A stretch of DNA of 64,000 nt from NCBI GenBank assembly GCA_010279815.1, contig QEOQ01000114.1, positions 143,334-207,333 on the forward strand, written 5' to 3'. Both the position numbers and the translations under genes were made by a program. The DNA is from Brachionus plicatilis. Its lineage: Eukaryota > Rotifera > Eurotatoria > Ploima > Brachionidae. This document shows positions 12,901-25,131 of this stretch, in pieces (positions within the stretch are counted from its first letter, which is position 1; each line of letters starts with the position of its first letter). Under the pieces are notes generated by a model. It had not been told where the DNA came from. It was given only the letters and a program-made list of their open reading frames with translations, and did no database searches.

Positions 12901-15900
12901 GAAATGATGCTTTAATAAGTGGATAATAATTTGCAGACTTTTGCAGATTTTACCATTAGATGTAACAAAGTATGTAAAAACCAAAAATTTACCTCTGCAC
13001 TAATTCTTTTAAAAAATTAAAATTTATTTTACAGTTTTAGTTTGATTTGATAATTTTGAGCATCAAAAATTGATCATAAACTTCAACTTTCCACTTGTGA
13101 ATTTTAAAAAACTCTTATTCAGAAAGTATTTTGCTATTTTCAAATCCTTTACAATTCATTTCAAACAAAAAAATTTCAAATATTCAAATTATTAATTATT
13201 ATTTTGTTTTTTTTTTATAATAAATTAAAAAATGTTATTCTAATTTTTGTTTTTAAATCAATCTTTTTGCCATTCAAGTCTTATTTAGTTATATTTTTTT
13301 TGCTGTTTAATAGAAAACAAAAAAATTCATAAAAGTTTAATCAAAACAAAACAAAACATAAGCCTTATAAATACAGGTAAATTGGCATTCATGTTTAAAA
13401 TTGAGATTAATTAGCAGCACATGGTGGTGGTTTGGCGTCTTTTCTCTGTTGCGTAAAGAGTGTATATTTTTCTAAAAAAAAAACTTCCCTTGTCAAGTAT
13501 TTGCTACTTTTAACTTAAAATCAAGCAAAGTCATATTATCTTATTATTAGAAAATAAATCAGGTTAAAAAATTAAGTTCTCATCTTTAATTTAAAAAAAA
13601 AACATATGAAAAACTTGGAGTCAACAAAAAAGAAATTCTTAAAAACAGCAACTATTTAAAGCTGCCAACAAAAAATTAACCTTAAATTGCTAGTGAAGTC
13701 ATAGTAGTCCTCGTCGTATTCAAAATCAGCGTCTTCATTTATGTCATTCATACAGTTAAATGGTTCATTGTATTCACTAGTTTTAACATAATAGCTATCA
13801 TTTGAACTATCAGCTCGATTTTCTTTGTCTGCATCACTTATTTCAAAGGCCACGTTTTTTTTGGTCTTTTTGGTGCTACTTTTTTTGGCCTTGTTGACCA
13901 AAGACGATGACGAGCTTGTGACACTGTGATATCTATCGTTTGTATTGTTGAATTTATTCTTAAAGAGATAATTGGACACAAAACTGGTTTTGTTTTTCTT
14001 GAGATTTTTGCTCGAATTGTATGATGCAGAAGAAGTGGTCGCAGAGATCGAAGGCGATGAAATTAAGGAGTTGGATGAAGGGTTTTTTGATTGCCTATAT
14101 TTGTCGTCATTCAGTTGAGATTTACAGTTTGGATGCTCAATAGGAGGCAATGGCAAAATGTGCTCATTTTTAAAATAGTAATTTGAGTTTTTTATTTGGT
14201 AAATGGTTATTGGACACGAATAATTTGGCTTATGACAAACTGAATAGCTGTAATTATAGAAAAATGGCTGTTTGTCCTTAACTAGTTCAGTTTTAATCTG
14301 ATTTATGGTGCTGAAATGAGACTGAGAGTTTTTAAGTGAAGTTCGATACGATTTGAACTCCTGAGAGGATTCATTTAAATTGTTCGTAGGCTCAGGTAGT
14401 TTTTTCGCCCTCAGCGACATTGGCCTTGATCCAGTCAATGACATGTAATGACATCGGTTAATGACCGGACTTGATACCCTAAGGAATCGACTGACAGATT
14501 GTTGACTTTTGGGCGGCGATGAAGATCGTTTCATTTTTATGTCATTCTAAGACTAACAACTGAGTATTTCTAAATAATATGATCTAGACTAAGAAGTCTT
14601 AAACGTATCGAACCTGATTTAAGTTAATTAAAAATATATTCAAATTTTTTCAGCGAAAGGTACCAAAAAAAAAAAAAAAAAAAAAAAGTTGTCAAGGCGA
14701 CTAGAATATTTTTTTTTATTAAAGAAATAAAACTAAAATATTAATTCTGTCATTTAGATTTTTTGGTCGTAAAAGAGTAAAAGAAAAACATACAAACCTT
14801 TTAGGCATAATAACATTTGAGAGCTTGTTTGCTTTTTGAGAGCTTGTTTCTTGGCTCGACTCAATAATGGTATGAATTTTAATGTTGTTTGTCGACGCTT
14901 GTTCTGGCTTTTGCCGATTATATGCGTTAAAAATTGAACTTGATTCATTGTAAGTTTGAAATTTTTGATCAATTTCTTTTGGTGTAGTAATTGTCAGTGA
15001 TTTTAATGAAGCATTTGAATCATTTGGTGACTCAAAATTATTGATTAAATTTTCATTTTTATTTAAATTATCGTCTGAATCTTTAAACTTGGGCTCGTTG
15101 TCATCAGCCACCTCTTTATTCAAGCATTCTTAATTTATAAATAACAATAATTTAAGTAAATAAAAACTAAAACTAGAAATTCCTATTCTATACTTAAGAT
15201 TGTTTTAAATTTAATTTAAAAATACTTGAAATCAAACCAAAAAAATTTAATTTACTAATTATAATAAAACAAAACTAAAAAAAATAAATGAGAAATTTAG
15301 CTATGTGAAATTTAGATTTAATTTAAAAAACATTGGAAAGTAAAATTTAATTATTTCTTATAAAATCTCAATTTGAGTTTATATTTTCAATTTTTAATAA
15401 GAAAAATATGAAAAATCCAATAGCTTGATTTGACATTAATCTAAAGAATTGAAAAAGCATCTTAAATCAAAATTTTTAATATACAGTTTTGAAGATTTAT
15501 GGCAAAGTTAAATTTTTGATCAAATTTCTTTTATCAAATTTGATCAGAACATTTCTAAATACGTAATAATAACATTTTAAAGCTTTATTTTTAAATTTTT
15601 AAAAAAGGATTGTAATTTGAAAAAAAAATGCATTGAAATTTAATTGCGCATTTAAAATTTTTTTATCAAATAAATTATTTGAAAAATGAAAATTGACCAA
15701 AAATCTTACTCGTACAACTCAGAATTTATTTTATTTATGTTAAAATTAAAATAAAGTTAAATGGTGTGATGTTTATTTTTTGTACATTAAATACTTGGCA
15801 TAAGATTCATTTGTCATTTAATTACAATTAGTTTCATGATTTGAATTTCAGTATTACTTTCCCTATTTTACTATTTAACATAAAATTCCTAATTTAATAA

Positions 15901-18900
15901 ATGGCATTAATTTCTTATTTTAAAGATTAAGCATAATTTGGATTGAAATTAAATTCTTGACATCTTTTGGATTATTAAAGTAATAATAAAATTTTATTTC
16001 GCTAAAAATAATTAATATAAATATCTAAAATTTTTTTTTAAATTTCATTTTTTAAACTTACATATTGCAAATTAACCTATGAAAATCTAAAAAATCTTTA
16101 TGAAGCTAGTTTTTATAAAAATAGATCTAAAAAAATATAAAATTCTGGCGACAAAATATTTTAAATTTTCCTTTTCTAAAATTAAAATTTAATTCGAATT
16201 AAGCTATCTAATTAGGAATGATAAATTTCATTTTTAAATAATCAAATTAACTAATTAGGTATTCTTTTTTAAGGAAAATAAATTAATTTTATTTAGGTAA
16301 TCAAATTATATTAATATCATTTATGAGATTTTGATAAGGAAAATATTTTAAATAAGTTTGAAATTTTCAAAGAATTAGTTAATATTTATAGTGTTTTAAA
16401 ATTTAAAACACAAATGGTTGATAAAAATTTTAACAAAATTTTAAATGTTCACAACATCAGGATAACTTTAGTAAGTCTACTTTCAATTTTTTTATAAAAA
16501 AAAATTTTAAATTAACTATAGTTTAAAAATGACTTAAACCAATATTTGAAGTGCATTTTAAATTTGAAAAATAATTTGTTTACTTTTAAATTTTGAAAAA
16601 ACGATCTTTTTTTATTCAAATTAAATTCAAATATTTGTTTAATTTTAGATTAAAATTTATGAATATATTTTCAGATGTCTCATTTAAAAATATATCAAGA
16701 ATAAACAAAATTCTAGAGAGCAAATATTATTATTCTACCTCTCGAATTTTAAATTATTAATGAAAAATAAATATTGTATTTTTTTGATTAAAGCATCAAT
16801 TTTTAAATTAAAAAATAATCACTCTTTAAGGCATTTTTCCTTGGTTATTCGTCTGTTTTATTTATATTATTTTAATCAGAGAATTAACGATTTAAAATGA
16901 ATTAAATTCAAAAATTATAAACTTTTACCATATTCAAGTAAAAGTTACTTGATTTTAGTAAATTAGTTAAATGCAAAAATCGGCTTGATGAGGAAAAATA
17001 TCTAGCTAATTTAATTAAGAAGAATCATTTGTCTAGAATTTATCTAAAAATTTTTTATTGAAATTATGCCATTTAATTAAATTATATTAAAAAAATATTA
17101 TCTTAGTATTTTTATTTTTTTTTGTATTCTAGTATGTCAATAAAAAAATAAATATAGTTATAAGAGGAAATCTGATGAAATTTTAAATAAAATTTTAAGT
17201 TGAGATTTGATGAGAATTTAATGGCATCAAAGAATTTTTTAAACCTAAAAATATTTTTTAATCTTGGTTTATCACATTAGCTAAATTTTGAATGAGAATA
17301 ATATTTAGACCTAATTTTTCAATTTTTATCATTGTGAATAAAATAAGAAAATAAATAAAATAATTGTTTAAGTTCAAAATTGGTTCTGTCAATTGTAGCA
17401 TCAGAATAGTTTCAAGAAAATCGGTATGATAAAGAAAATTGCTAGAAAATCTATTACTTAAAAATTGAATGCTAATCAGTAAAGAATAAAATATTTATTG
17501 AACACAACTCAGCCTTTAGTTTAAGAAACGTCTTTAGTGATGATAATCACACAATTGACAGGTTTAATTGCTGACTTTCAGAATAAAATTTATTTGAATT
17601 TTTCATTTTTGTTCAAAAATTAACAATCAAAATTTTTAGATGGTCATTAATGTCATTGATTTAAAATGAAAATTTACATCAAAAACCAACTTTCGAAATC
17701 TAACATTTTTTTTTCTTAAATGTTTTTGGAATTTTTCTCACAGAAATTTTTTTTAAACTGAATTTTGACAACGCCATTTTTATTGTCTGTCAAAATTAAT
17801 TTGATTTTTTTTTACCAGAAAAATATATCAACAACTTTTTTTAACACTGGTAAGTTCAAGAGTTTTAAAAAATCCTCTTTTTAAATTACGGATTAAATAA
17901 AAAAATTTCACATAGTGGTTTTTTTTATATTGAGTAAAATAATGAAATTCTCCTTGATAATTAAATAAAATAGATATTTTTGGATTAAAAAAAGTATAAT
18001 TTTAATTAATTAAGAGAGACACAACTTTTCTGGCGATGAAGACGTCATCAATTTCGTCTTTCAAACAAATCATTTTAAAACTGGACAAAAACTTTGAATA
18101 AGCAAAAAATAGTTCTTAAAAATAAAAGGAAGAAGAGTCATATAGAAAAAATTTAGATCAACTTTTCTAAAATTATAATTTTATTTAGAATTTTTATGGA
18201 AAAAAAAACAATTCTTGCGACAAATAATAACCATATGCACTTTAAATAAAATAAGAATGAATAACAATAAAAGATATTTTAAGTTAATGACAAAAAAATT
18301 GTATTAAGAGTCTGATCATGTGACTGTCCTAGAGTATTTTTGTTTTTCTCATGCAAACATGTTTCAATAGTCAAATTTAAAACCAGAATTGTTTAAAAGT
18401 CACAAGATTCAAGTCAAGTCGATGTTTGGACTTTTTTTAAGAGTCCAAGTCCGGGCTTTAAAATTTTAAATAGTGAAGAAGAATTGTGAAGACTTTTATG
18501 CTAAAATTGCAAGAAAATTCTGATATATTGCAAATTTATATGCAATATATTTAAAAAAACTTATATGCAAATTTATATGCAATATATTTTTTTACAATTT
18601 AAATTACATCGCCAGAATTGGCGCTAATTGAATAAATAAATAAATATTGCAAATTTATATGCATTAGACAGCCTAAGTATATATAAATTTTTTGATATAA
18701 GTAAAGTCTGATCTAAAAAGAGTTCAAGCAAGTTTAAGAAAAAAGTCGGGACGTGGACTTTATTTTTGGACTTTTAAACAACTCTGTTTAAAACTTGTGT
18801 GGTTTTATTTTATTTTTTAAAAGTTATCTAACTTCAAGTTTAGTTTTGAGAAAACCAAAAAGATATTTACCCTGATTTGACAAGATTTGTGTTTCGATTT

Positions 18901-20063
18901 CTTTCTTGTCTTCACAACTGGACTCACTAGTTACTTGTTCACACTCGATTGTCTTGTTGTTACTGATCACATTTTGTTGTTTGGTATTTTGAATCAAATT
19001 TTGTCTTCTCTGCAATAAATTGGTAATAGTTTCTCGATGCTTTGATTTTTGTTTATTTATTAGATCTTGTAGATTTTTGAGTCTACTCTGACTTTGTTGG
19101 AGCAATTTTTGCTGTTTGTCTTTGAGTTGTTCTTCTTGGTTGAACGCTTGAGATTTGGTGATGCCAGACCTGAGCTGATTCAAATTGACAAATTGATTGC
19201 GATTAACACTAACTAAATTATTCTCGAACGAATCACTTTTAAATTTGGTGTCAATTTTGAGCAAATTGCCAAAATTGTTTCTATTATCGTAAGGCTTAGG
19301 CACAGTGCGCACTTCTTTTGAGTCCAATACTTTGGTTCGACTCGAGTTCAAAATTCTGACGGTGTTGAGTTGATCGGACGAGCTCGATCGAGAGCTCATT
19401 TGTGCGCTAGACTGATTGCGTGACGATATGGACGAACTGGAAGCGTTGATCAGCGTTAGCTTGGCGTTTAGCGTTGTCTTTGGGTTTGGTTGAGCAACGG
19501 GCTTGGTTTGTTTGGTTTCAATTACTTTCAGACTTTGGTAAAAGGCGTCGCGAGCCTTTTTCGAGTCAAGCAACGACTCGGCTTGGTTGTTCGCTTGTCG
19601 ATTGAACGACGAATTCGAAGACGAGGACGACGTGGCCTCGTTTTGAAGCGAACTCACCGAACCAACTTCAACCGGATTGGAATAATTTCGAACCACCTGT
19701 GGTCTCATGAACGCATTGTTCAAAATGGGATGACTCTGCTTGGCCGATGTGACTCGAACAAACGAGGCCGAGTCAAAATACTTGTGGCTCTTGTCGCTTG
19801 GTAATTTTTGAATAGCAGCACCGCCTTTGGCTTCATTACAGACGGTTCGCATTTTTTCGTTCACATTCGAAAACAAGTGGTTTATGCAAACATCTTTTTT
19901 TATTTTTATTTAGAAAAAAAAATTAAATTTGATAAACTCTTTCCGTTACTAAGACACTTAGCACAAGCTCTCGTGATAATTAATTAAATTGTTTAAGGAA
20001 ATATTTATTTTTGTTAATTGTGGTTGGCGTGTGGCTAAGATGTGAACAGATTGAGCAGAGAGA

Positions 20064-20115
<52 letters not shown>

Positions 20116-20322
20116 AAAATTACTTTTGTTGATGGTGGTCAATGGAGTGATGAATGGATAATTAGTGCTCGAAAATGGGTTGTTGTAATTGGTGGCAGAG
20201 TATTTGCTTGAGTCATTGTTTTGGCTGGTGTCGTTAGCATACGAAAAATTGCGGTGTACTTTACTAATTCTTTCATTAATTATTTGTTCGTGTAGCTTAG
20301 ACTTGTTAGAATTTAGATGCAT
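9987..20322 (-). CDS. TTLL4: Tubulin polyglutamylase, TTLL4 type (nine exons)
   Basis: Predicted exons on the minus strand are 20322..20124, 19893..18871, 15128..14794, 14546..13681, 12174..11364, 11286..11075, 11009..10788, 10734..10365 and 10292..9987. All junctions are GT-AG and all phases agree, giving about 1447 aa. The enzyme adds glutamate side chains to tubulin tails using ATP. The TTL domain (about residues 950-1360) shows PGSFQIGRKDRL, ILKP joined to PASARGQGIRV, KFDLRIYVYVTSYDPLRIYL, KFMHLTNYSINK and HELFGFDVILDENLKPWIVE, which closely follow TTLL4. Exons 1-4 encode a long Ser/Asn/Gln-rich, probably disordered region, with a Gln/Lys-rich coiled-coil-like segment in exon 2, as expected for TTLL4. 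An acidic Asp/Glu/Ser stretch precedes the catalytic domain. The start at 20322 is the first in-frame ATG of the open exon. The N-terminal exon chain is less certain than the catalytic exons. Confidence 0.88.
12532..12660. mobile_element. Short palindromic element in TTLL4 intron 4
   Basis: The left arm holds GACTCAAACTTGTCCGCC and the right arm holds GGCGGACAAGTTTGAGTC. Inside them a second pair, GGAACGGCA and TGCCGTTCC, also faces inward. The whole is a hairpin-forming MITE of about 130 bp. It sits in a wider region (12390-12715) with AAGTC-rich hAT-like ends. Confidence 0.75.
12716..13092. mobile_element. Inverted-repeat element with an exact 9-bp target duplication, TTLL4 intron 4
   Basis: The ends are GGCAATTTGAAGTTTATGAT and, from the other side, GGAAAGTTGAAGTTTATGAT, with the inverted repeat continuing about 40 bp. 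ACTTGTGAA occurs at 12707-12715 and 13093-13101, a perfect 9-bp duplication. No coding capacity was found. The 9-bp duplication suggests a Mutator-like mobiliser, which is inference. Confidence 0.85.
15129..18383. other. Large AT-rich intron 2 of TTLL4
   Basis: The intron between exons 2 and 3 spans about 15129-18870. This portion shows no supported gene, RNA or clear transposon end; it is dominated by A/T-rich low-complexity sequence. Confidence 0.5.
18384..18786. mobile_element. Non-autonomous hAT element in TTLL4 intron 2
   Basis: The left end is CAGAATTGTTTAAAAGTC and the right end is the inverted CAGAGTTGTTTAAAAGTC. TTTAAAAC at 18376-18383 and 18787-18794 is a perfect 8-bp target duplication, as expected for hAT. 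Subterminal AAGTCC/GGACTT motifs recur. Inside, near 18600-18650, a segment ending in (AATA)n resembles a retrotransposon 3' tail. Related termini appear at about 31320-31375 and 33584-33655. Confidence 0.85.
20070..20110. repeat. (AG)n microsatellite in TTLL4 intron 1
   Basis: An AG dinucleotide tract of about 40 bp, followed by an A run. On the transcribed strand this is a CT tract, directly after the predicted exon 1 donor at 20123. Confidence 0.95.
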
Positions 20323-20331
20323 TTTGTATTA

Positions 20332-20388
20332 TTACATTGGAGGAGCGATTTTATTTAGCGATGATGATGCTGATATTTTCGTACTCAT
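20332..20388 (-). promoter_or_regulatory. Possible upstream ORF before the TTLL4 start
   Basis: An ATG at 20388 opens an 18-codon frame, Ser-rich, ending in tandem TAA codons ten bases before the predicted TTLL4 ATG at 20322, in the same frame. If this DNA is 5' UTR it would act as a uORF. Alternatively the true first exon lies here and is spliced out of the GT at its end. Confidence 0.4.
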
Positions 20389-20872
20389 TGGTTTCTAGGC
20401 AATAATGAAAAATAAAAAAAGAAAATATTCTTTGAGAAACAAAGTATTCTATAAGAAAAAAATCCAGTTGACCTGGTGTTGATCATGTTTTTTTATTAAA
20501 AAATATTTTTATTCAAGTGAGTGTCGATTGGCTTATGCAAGATAAAAAATAACACTCAATGTTTGATTGTTGCTGCTTAAACATTACCTGAATTCTGTAT
20601 GTTACTATTCTGTTCTGTTCGTACTCACTGAGTCTATAGCTAAGTTTGTGACTTGGTAAATGAAAAATGCTTAGCAACAATTATAAAAACTTAGAGTTGC
20701 TTTTTTTAATTTAAACAAATTTATCCTTATGAATAAAGAGAACAATTTTAATAAATAAAAAATAATTTGAAATTTAAATAGAATAGCTATGTAGTTTTTT
20801 ATTAGTATTTTTATTTTCATTAATTTTTAAAGAATCAAATAAAAAATGAAAGTTCTTGTTTAAATAAACAAA

Positions 20873-23463
20873 CTATGGCATACATGCAAACCAACCTCGG
20901 TGCTTTATTTTCGGATAACCGCTCTCTACTGAGTTAAGTCTCAAGTCGAATTTGTAGACCCTTAAATAAATAATTTTAAAGTTAAACGATTCGAAAATAA
21001 AAGCTAAAGGCTAAAATAAAACAATTACCAGTTATCTTTGAAAAAATATATAAAATTGCCTGTGTTAAGCGCAGATTCAATCCACCATGGGATGCCGGGA
21101 AACACTTCAACCAAATTGTCTGGATAAGGTTCGCTTAAGCGAAGTGTTTCTAGATTCAAATTGAATGCAAACGATCCTTTAAGGACATAAATGTCTTCGT
21201 TCTTGTTCACAGCTGTGTATGCATTGTTCGGATAAAGTGGATCTCTGATATAGCGCGGGTAACCATGAAGCAACATTTTCTGCTGATTGTAAGCAAACAC
21301 TCGGCGTCCTTTTATAAACCATGTTACATTGTTGTACTCAAATCCGCCGCGAAACGACGGAAGCATTTCTTGATATGTCATATATAATGGAACAGTATCC
21401 CATTTGTGCTTATCTATTTCATATCTCCACAAAAGACCACGATTTTTTTTATTATTTATAAGAACATAGATATTTTTCTTTGACAAATCTATAAAAAAAA
21501 TTTAAATTCTATCAATTTTTTAAAAATAATATTATTATATAAAATATTAAATATTATCAAATTAAAAATATAAATAGATCTCTTTTGAAATTTTACGGGG
21601 AGAGTGAAGTTGGGAGCAATTTTTCAGAGCCGAGCAATTTTGTTCAAATAACACATAAAAAAACTTTTTTCAAAATGAATATTGAAATAAAATTTTTTTT
21701 TAACAATAATCAACAAATTTTGTTAAATTTAAAAATATTCTAAAATTTCATTAATTTATCATATTTTAATAGGATTTTATAAAATTTTAACTAAATTGCT
21801 CTGTTCCAGATAAAAATTGCTCTCAACTTCACTCTCACAATTTTACGAGCATTTTAATTAACAAAAAAATTACCATAAAAAAGTGAATCTATTTCAGTTG
21901 TACAAGGATCATAAAGTCTATAATTAAAATTAGCTGGGCTTTGAGTAGTTTTAGTAGATTTAAAAGTTGGTTTAGTAGTTGTTATTCTTTCGCTCAAGTC
22001 TGAAAAATGTTAATTTCTGAATCTAAAAATAATTTTTAATTTTTATTGAATATTACTGTACAAAGCTCTAATTTGTTTTCGATCAATATCGGGCAAAGTA
22101 AAATCAGGTATGAAGCCAGGATAGAATTTATTCATCAAAGAACCTTGTTCAGAGCTATGCTGTAATCCAAGCGCATGTCCTATTTCATGTGCAGCCACGA
22201 TTCTTAAGTTGTAGCCCTCTGTTGAATTTTCGGTAAAAAGCTTTTTGTTATAAAAGTGAACTCGGCCATCTTCGGGAAAAAATGCGTGCGCTAGCTCTTC
22301 GACTTCAAAAATTATTATGAAAAAATTATAAAAATTTATATTAAAATAAATTTTTTTTACCTGTATCGTCAAAAGAAAAACCATCAGAATGATCTCTTTT
22401 GAAAAAAACAAAAAAATATAATTTTAAAGATTTTCAATTAATTTTAATTAGTGATTTTATTTAATATGTTTTTAAAAATTGTAAGTGAGACATGGTAATT
22501 ATCAAAGACAATTTTGAATTTTTTTTTACCAAAATTTCTGATGGCATCACTAAAAATAAAGAAATAACAATTTTCATTCCTGAATTTTTCAAAAAAATTT
22601 TGTTTATGTTGATGTTAAATTTTCTATTGCATGATCAATTCTCAATTATCTTTTTATTTTCTTGAATTTGAACAAAAAATAATTAAAATTGGAAAGCCAA
22701 AGTTGTCAAAGTTGTTTTTTAGCGTTACAAATAAAAAAAAAAATACCTCGGGACAAAATCAATTTCAATATCTGCAGAAGAATTTTTGGTCTCTGTAAAA
22801 ACAAATTCTGTGGCTCCTTGCCAATCGTTGAATGCTTTTCTAATAGCAACACTTAATAGCACTGAGTAAAATAATTTAGATAAATCATTCAAAATTTTTA
22901 CTTGGTGTATTCTTTTAGAGTCTTATCCAAATTTATAATTTTATAGGTAAGTTTATTTTTTTCCCATTTAAAATCTAAATCATTTAAATATCGTTTTATT
23001 CGCGGAACAGTATTAAATATTGTAATGTCCGGATTAGCGCAACTTGGTGATTTCATCTTGGCTACAGTTTGTTCATCCATTTCTCCAGTTACATTTAGAT
23101 GGTGTAACTTTTGAAATAAAGTAACCATTTTTTTTAATTCAACATTATACTGAACGGGCGAGGATTGGGTCTCGGAGAAAACACGTTGTCTTGATACCAT
23201 TCCAAGACCATATCCATTTTTTTCTAAAAATTTCTATTTAATATTGAAAATTATTAATTAATATCAAAACATATATTTTTCTATCATACTAAAGGATTAA
23301 ATGTTAAACTCTTAGTTGAAGTGGAAGATTTTATTGTGGAATTAACAATTGAAATTGACAATCGATCATTTTCTTTATTAAGCTTCCATTTTGAACGATG
23401 ATAGCCTGACACAGGATCAAAAATTGGTAACAAAAATATAAAAATTAAAAAATTTTTAAGCAT
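20873..23463 (-). CDS. Secreted matrix metalloproteinase with furin site and hemopexin domain (eight exons)
   Basis: Exons on the minus strand are 23463..23290, 23233..22902, 22851..22747, 22395..22361, 22302..22057, 21999..21874, 21488..21029 and 20960..20873; all phases agree and the product is about 521 aa. Residues 1-20 form a hydrophobic signal peptide. The propeptide has FLEKNGYG and a cysteine switch PSCANPD (about 121-127), where the usual Arg of PRCGxPD is Ser-flanked instead. RIKR at about 136-139 is a furin-type cleavage site directly before the catalytic domain. Zinc ligands are in AAHEIGHALGLQH (about 254-264), with the Met-turn GSLM. A Thr/Lys-rich hinge follows, then a hemopexin domain bounded by Cys in DPC and in WFACMP. 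No membrane anchor is seen. It would cleave extracellular-matrix proteins after intracellular activation by furin. The short 35-bp exon 4 (DHSDGFSFDD) is supported by the family motif. Confidence 0.9.
21598..21838. mobile_element. Inverted-repeat MITE with 9-bp target duplication in MMP intron 6
   Basis: Ends are GGGAGAGTGAAGTTGGGAGC on the left and, inverted, GTGAGAGTGAAGTTGAGAGC on the right. AATTTTACG at 21589-21597 and 21839-21847 is a perfect 9-bp duplication. The 241-bp body has no open frame. The terminal TGAAGTT core is shared with other elements in this window. Confidence 0.88.
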
Positions 23464-24397
23464 TTTTTGATTTTAGTTAAATTTTCAAATTTTCTTTAAA
23501 TTATTATTTATGAAATTTGATAAAGCCACTCGCTATCTATTACAATTTTGTTTATTCAATGTAAAGTGATCAAAATTTAAATAGTTAATTTAGCTGAATT
23601 TTAAATTCAAACAAAGCTCTTGTTGAAATAAAATAATTCATTTTATTTTATATGCATCAGATATAATTAAATGATAAATTAAATAAAGGTTTTTATATTA
23701 ATAGGGAAATTTTTTTTATAATAATTAATTAAGAATTATGGTATTGTGAATTTTGTAACAAAGAAAAAAAAAACAAAATATAAAAATTCAACTTTTTAAT
23801 CAGGTATTTTACCCTCAAATTAGGTTAAATATATTTGACTATATTTAGCCAAAAATTAACTCATTAAAAGCAAAAAAAACACATTTAACACTTTTAAATG
23901 CATAAGATTGTAAAATTATTTTACTGATATTTTTTAGGGTCAAAATTATGCTAGCTTCAGTTTTTATAACGTTAATTTAAACAAATTTTACCAACTGATA
24001 AATCCTATATACCACCAATATACTGTTTTCTGCAAAAATCTGCAATAAATCTGCAATATTCAGAAAATTGTGAATTTGGAATATTATATTGTATTAAAAA
24101 TCCAAATCAACTTTAGTACAATGGTGTTACAGGGGAATTGTAAGTTAAAAAAATTAACAGAACATGTTTGACTCGATCCGAATTATCCTCTGGCGTTTTT
24201 TATATTTTTTTTCTGTTTTTTGTACCAAAATTCACGATGCCGGTAGAGGGGGTAGTGAAGTTCGTTTAAATTTAATTTTTTAATTCAGAAAGTTTAGAAA
24301 AATATTTTACAAAAAGAGATGATTATATTCTCTAGAATGCTTAATTATAAGTGTAAAAAGCGGAATAACCGGAATTATAAGTGTAAAAAGCGGAATA
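23464..24397. other. Intergenic DNA with a MITE fragment
   Basis: No gene is supported. About 24010-24245 contains pieces of the TGGCATTGTGAATTTTGG family, including TTTTTTGTACCAAAATTCAC followed by a degraded terminus, plus CTGCAAAA repeats typical of that family's interior. Confidence 0.55.
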
Positions 24398-25131
24398 AAA
24401 GCTATATGACCCTAAAAAGCGGAATTTCCGCTGTTTAGGGATCAAGACAAAAAAAACGGAAAAAATCAGACAAAACGCGGAAAATTTGCGGAAAGACTAT
24501 TTTTCAACCCTCATTTAAAGTTTTCTGAAATAATGAGTAATAATATTTGACATTAAATTAAAAACAAAGTTAAGCTTTTTAAAATTTTTGAAAAAAATAA
24601 AATAAAATATTAAGCCAATTTTACATTTGAAATAATTTGAATTAAAATGAATTTATATTCAACTGAAATTTATTTTCTTTGGTCTTTGGTCTTTTATAAA
24701 ATCGACATATGGTGTTTCTTTATGATTAATTTTGGACAAAATTTCTTGTACGTAAGCAAAGTTGAGCTTTTAGTGCTCAGTTGAATATAAATTCATTTTA
24801 ATTCAAATTATTTCAAATGTAAAATTGGCTTAATATTTTATTTTATTTTTCTCAAAAATTCAAATTGTAAAATTTTTTTGTTTGATTTTTTTCAAAAATT
24901 TTAAAAAGCTTAACTTTGTTTTTAATTTAATGTCAAATATTATTACTCATTATTTCAGAAAACTTTAAATGAGGGTTGAAAAATAGTCTTTCCGCAAATT
25001 TTCCGCGTTTTGTCTGATTTTTTCCGTTTTTTTTTGTCTTGATCCCTAAACAGCGGAAATTCCGCTTTTTAGGGTCATAATTGGCGGATTTTTTTAGCGG
25101 AATTTCCGTTTTCCGCGTTTTAGGGACAACC
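24398..25131. mobile_element. Fold-back element with arms of about 270-300 bp
   Basis: The segment from about 24403 to 24670 is repeated in inverse at 24780-25079, with a spacer of about 110 bp. Both arms carry CCCTAAAAAGCGGAATTTCC. The right end reads, inverted, GGTTGTCCCTAAAACGCGG, the same terminus as the element at 31021-32895. The left end is degraded into short direct repeats with AAGTGTAAAAAGCGGAAT (about 24350-24400). A short minus-strand open frame inside one arm is probably chance. Confidence 0.8.

Noticed and set aside
19490..19804. Plus-strand open frame of about 104 codons
   Set aside because: It is the antisense of TTLL4 exon 2, whose minus-strand reading is phase-consistent with its neighbours. 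The plus-strand frame has no recognisable domain.
20011..20322. Open frames through the AG microsatellite on both strands
   Set aside because: The repeat keeps all frames open. Only the non-repeat part at 20124-20322 on the minus strand is supported as TTLL4 exon 1.
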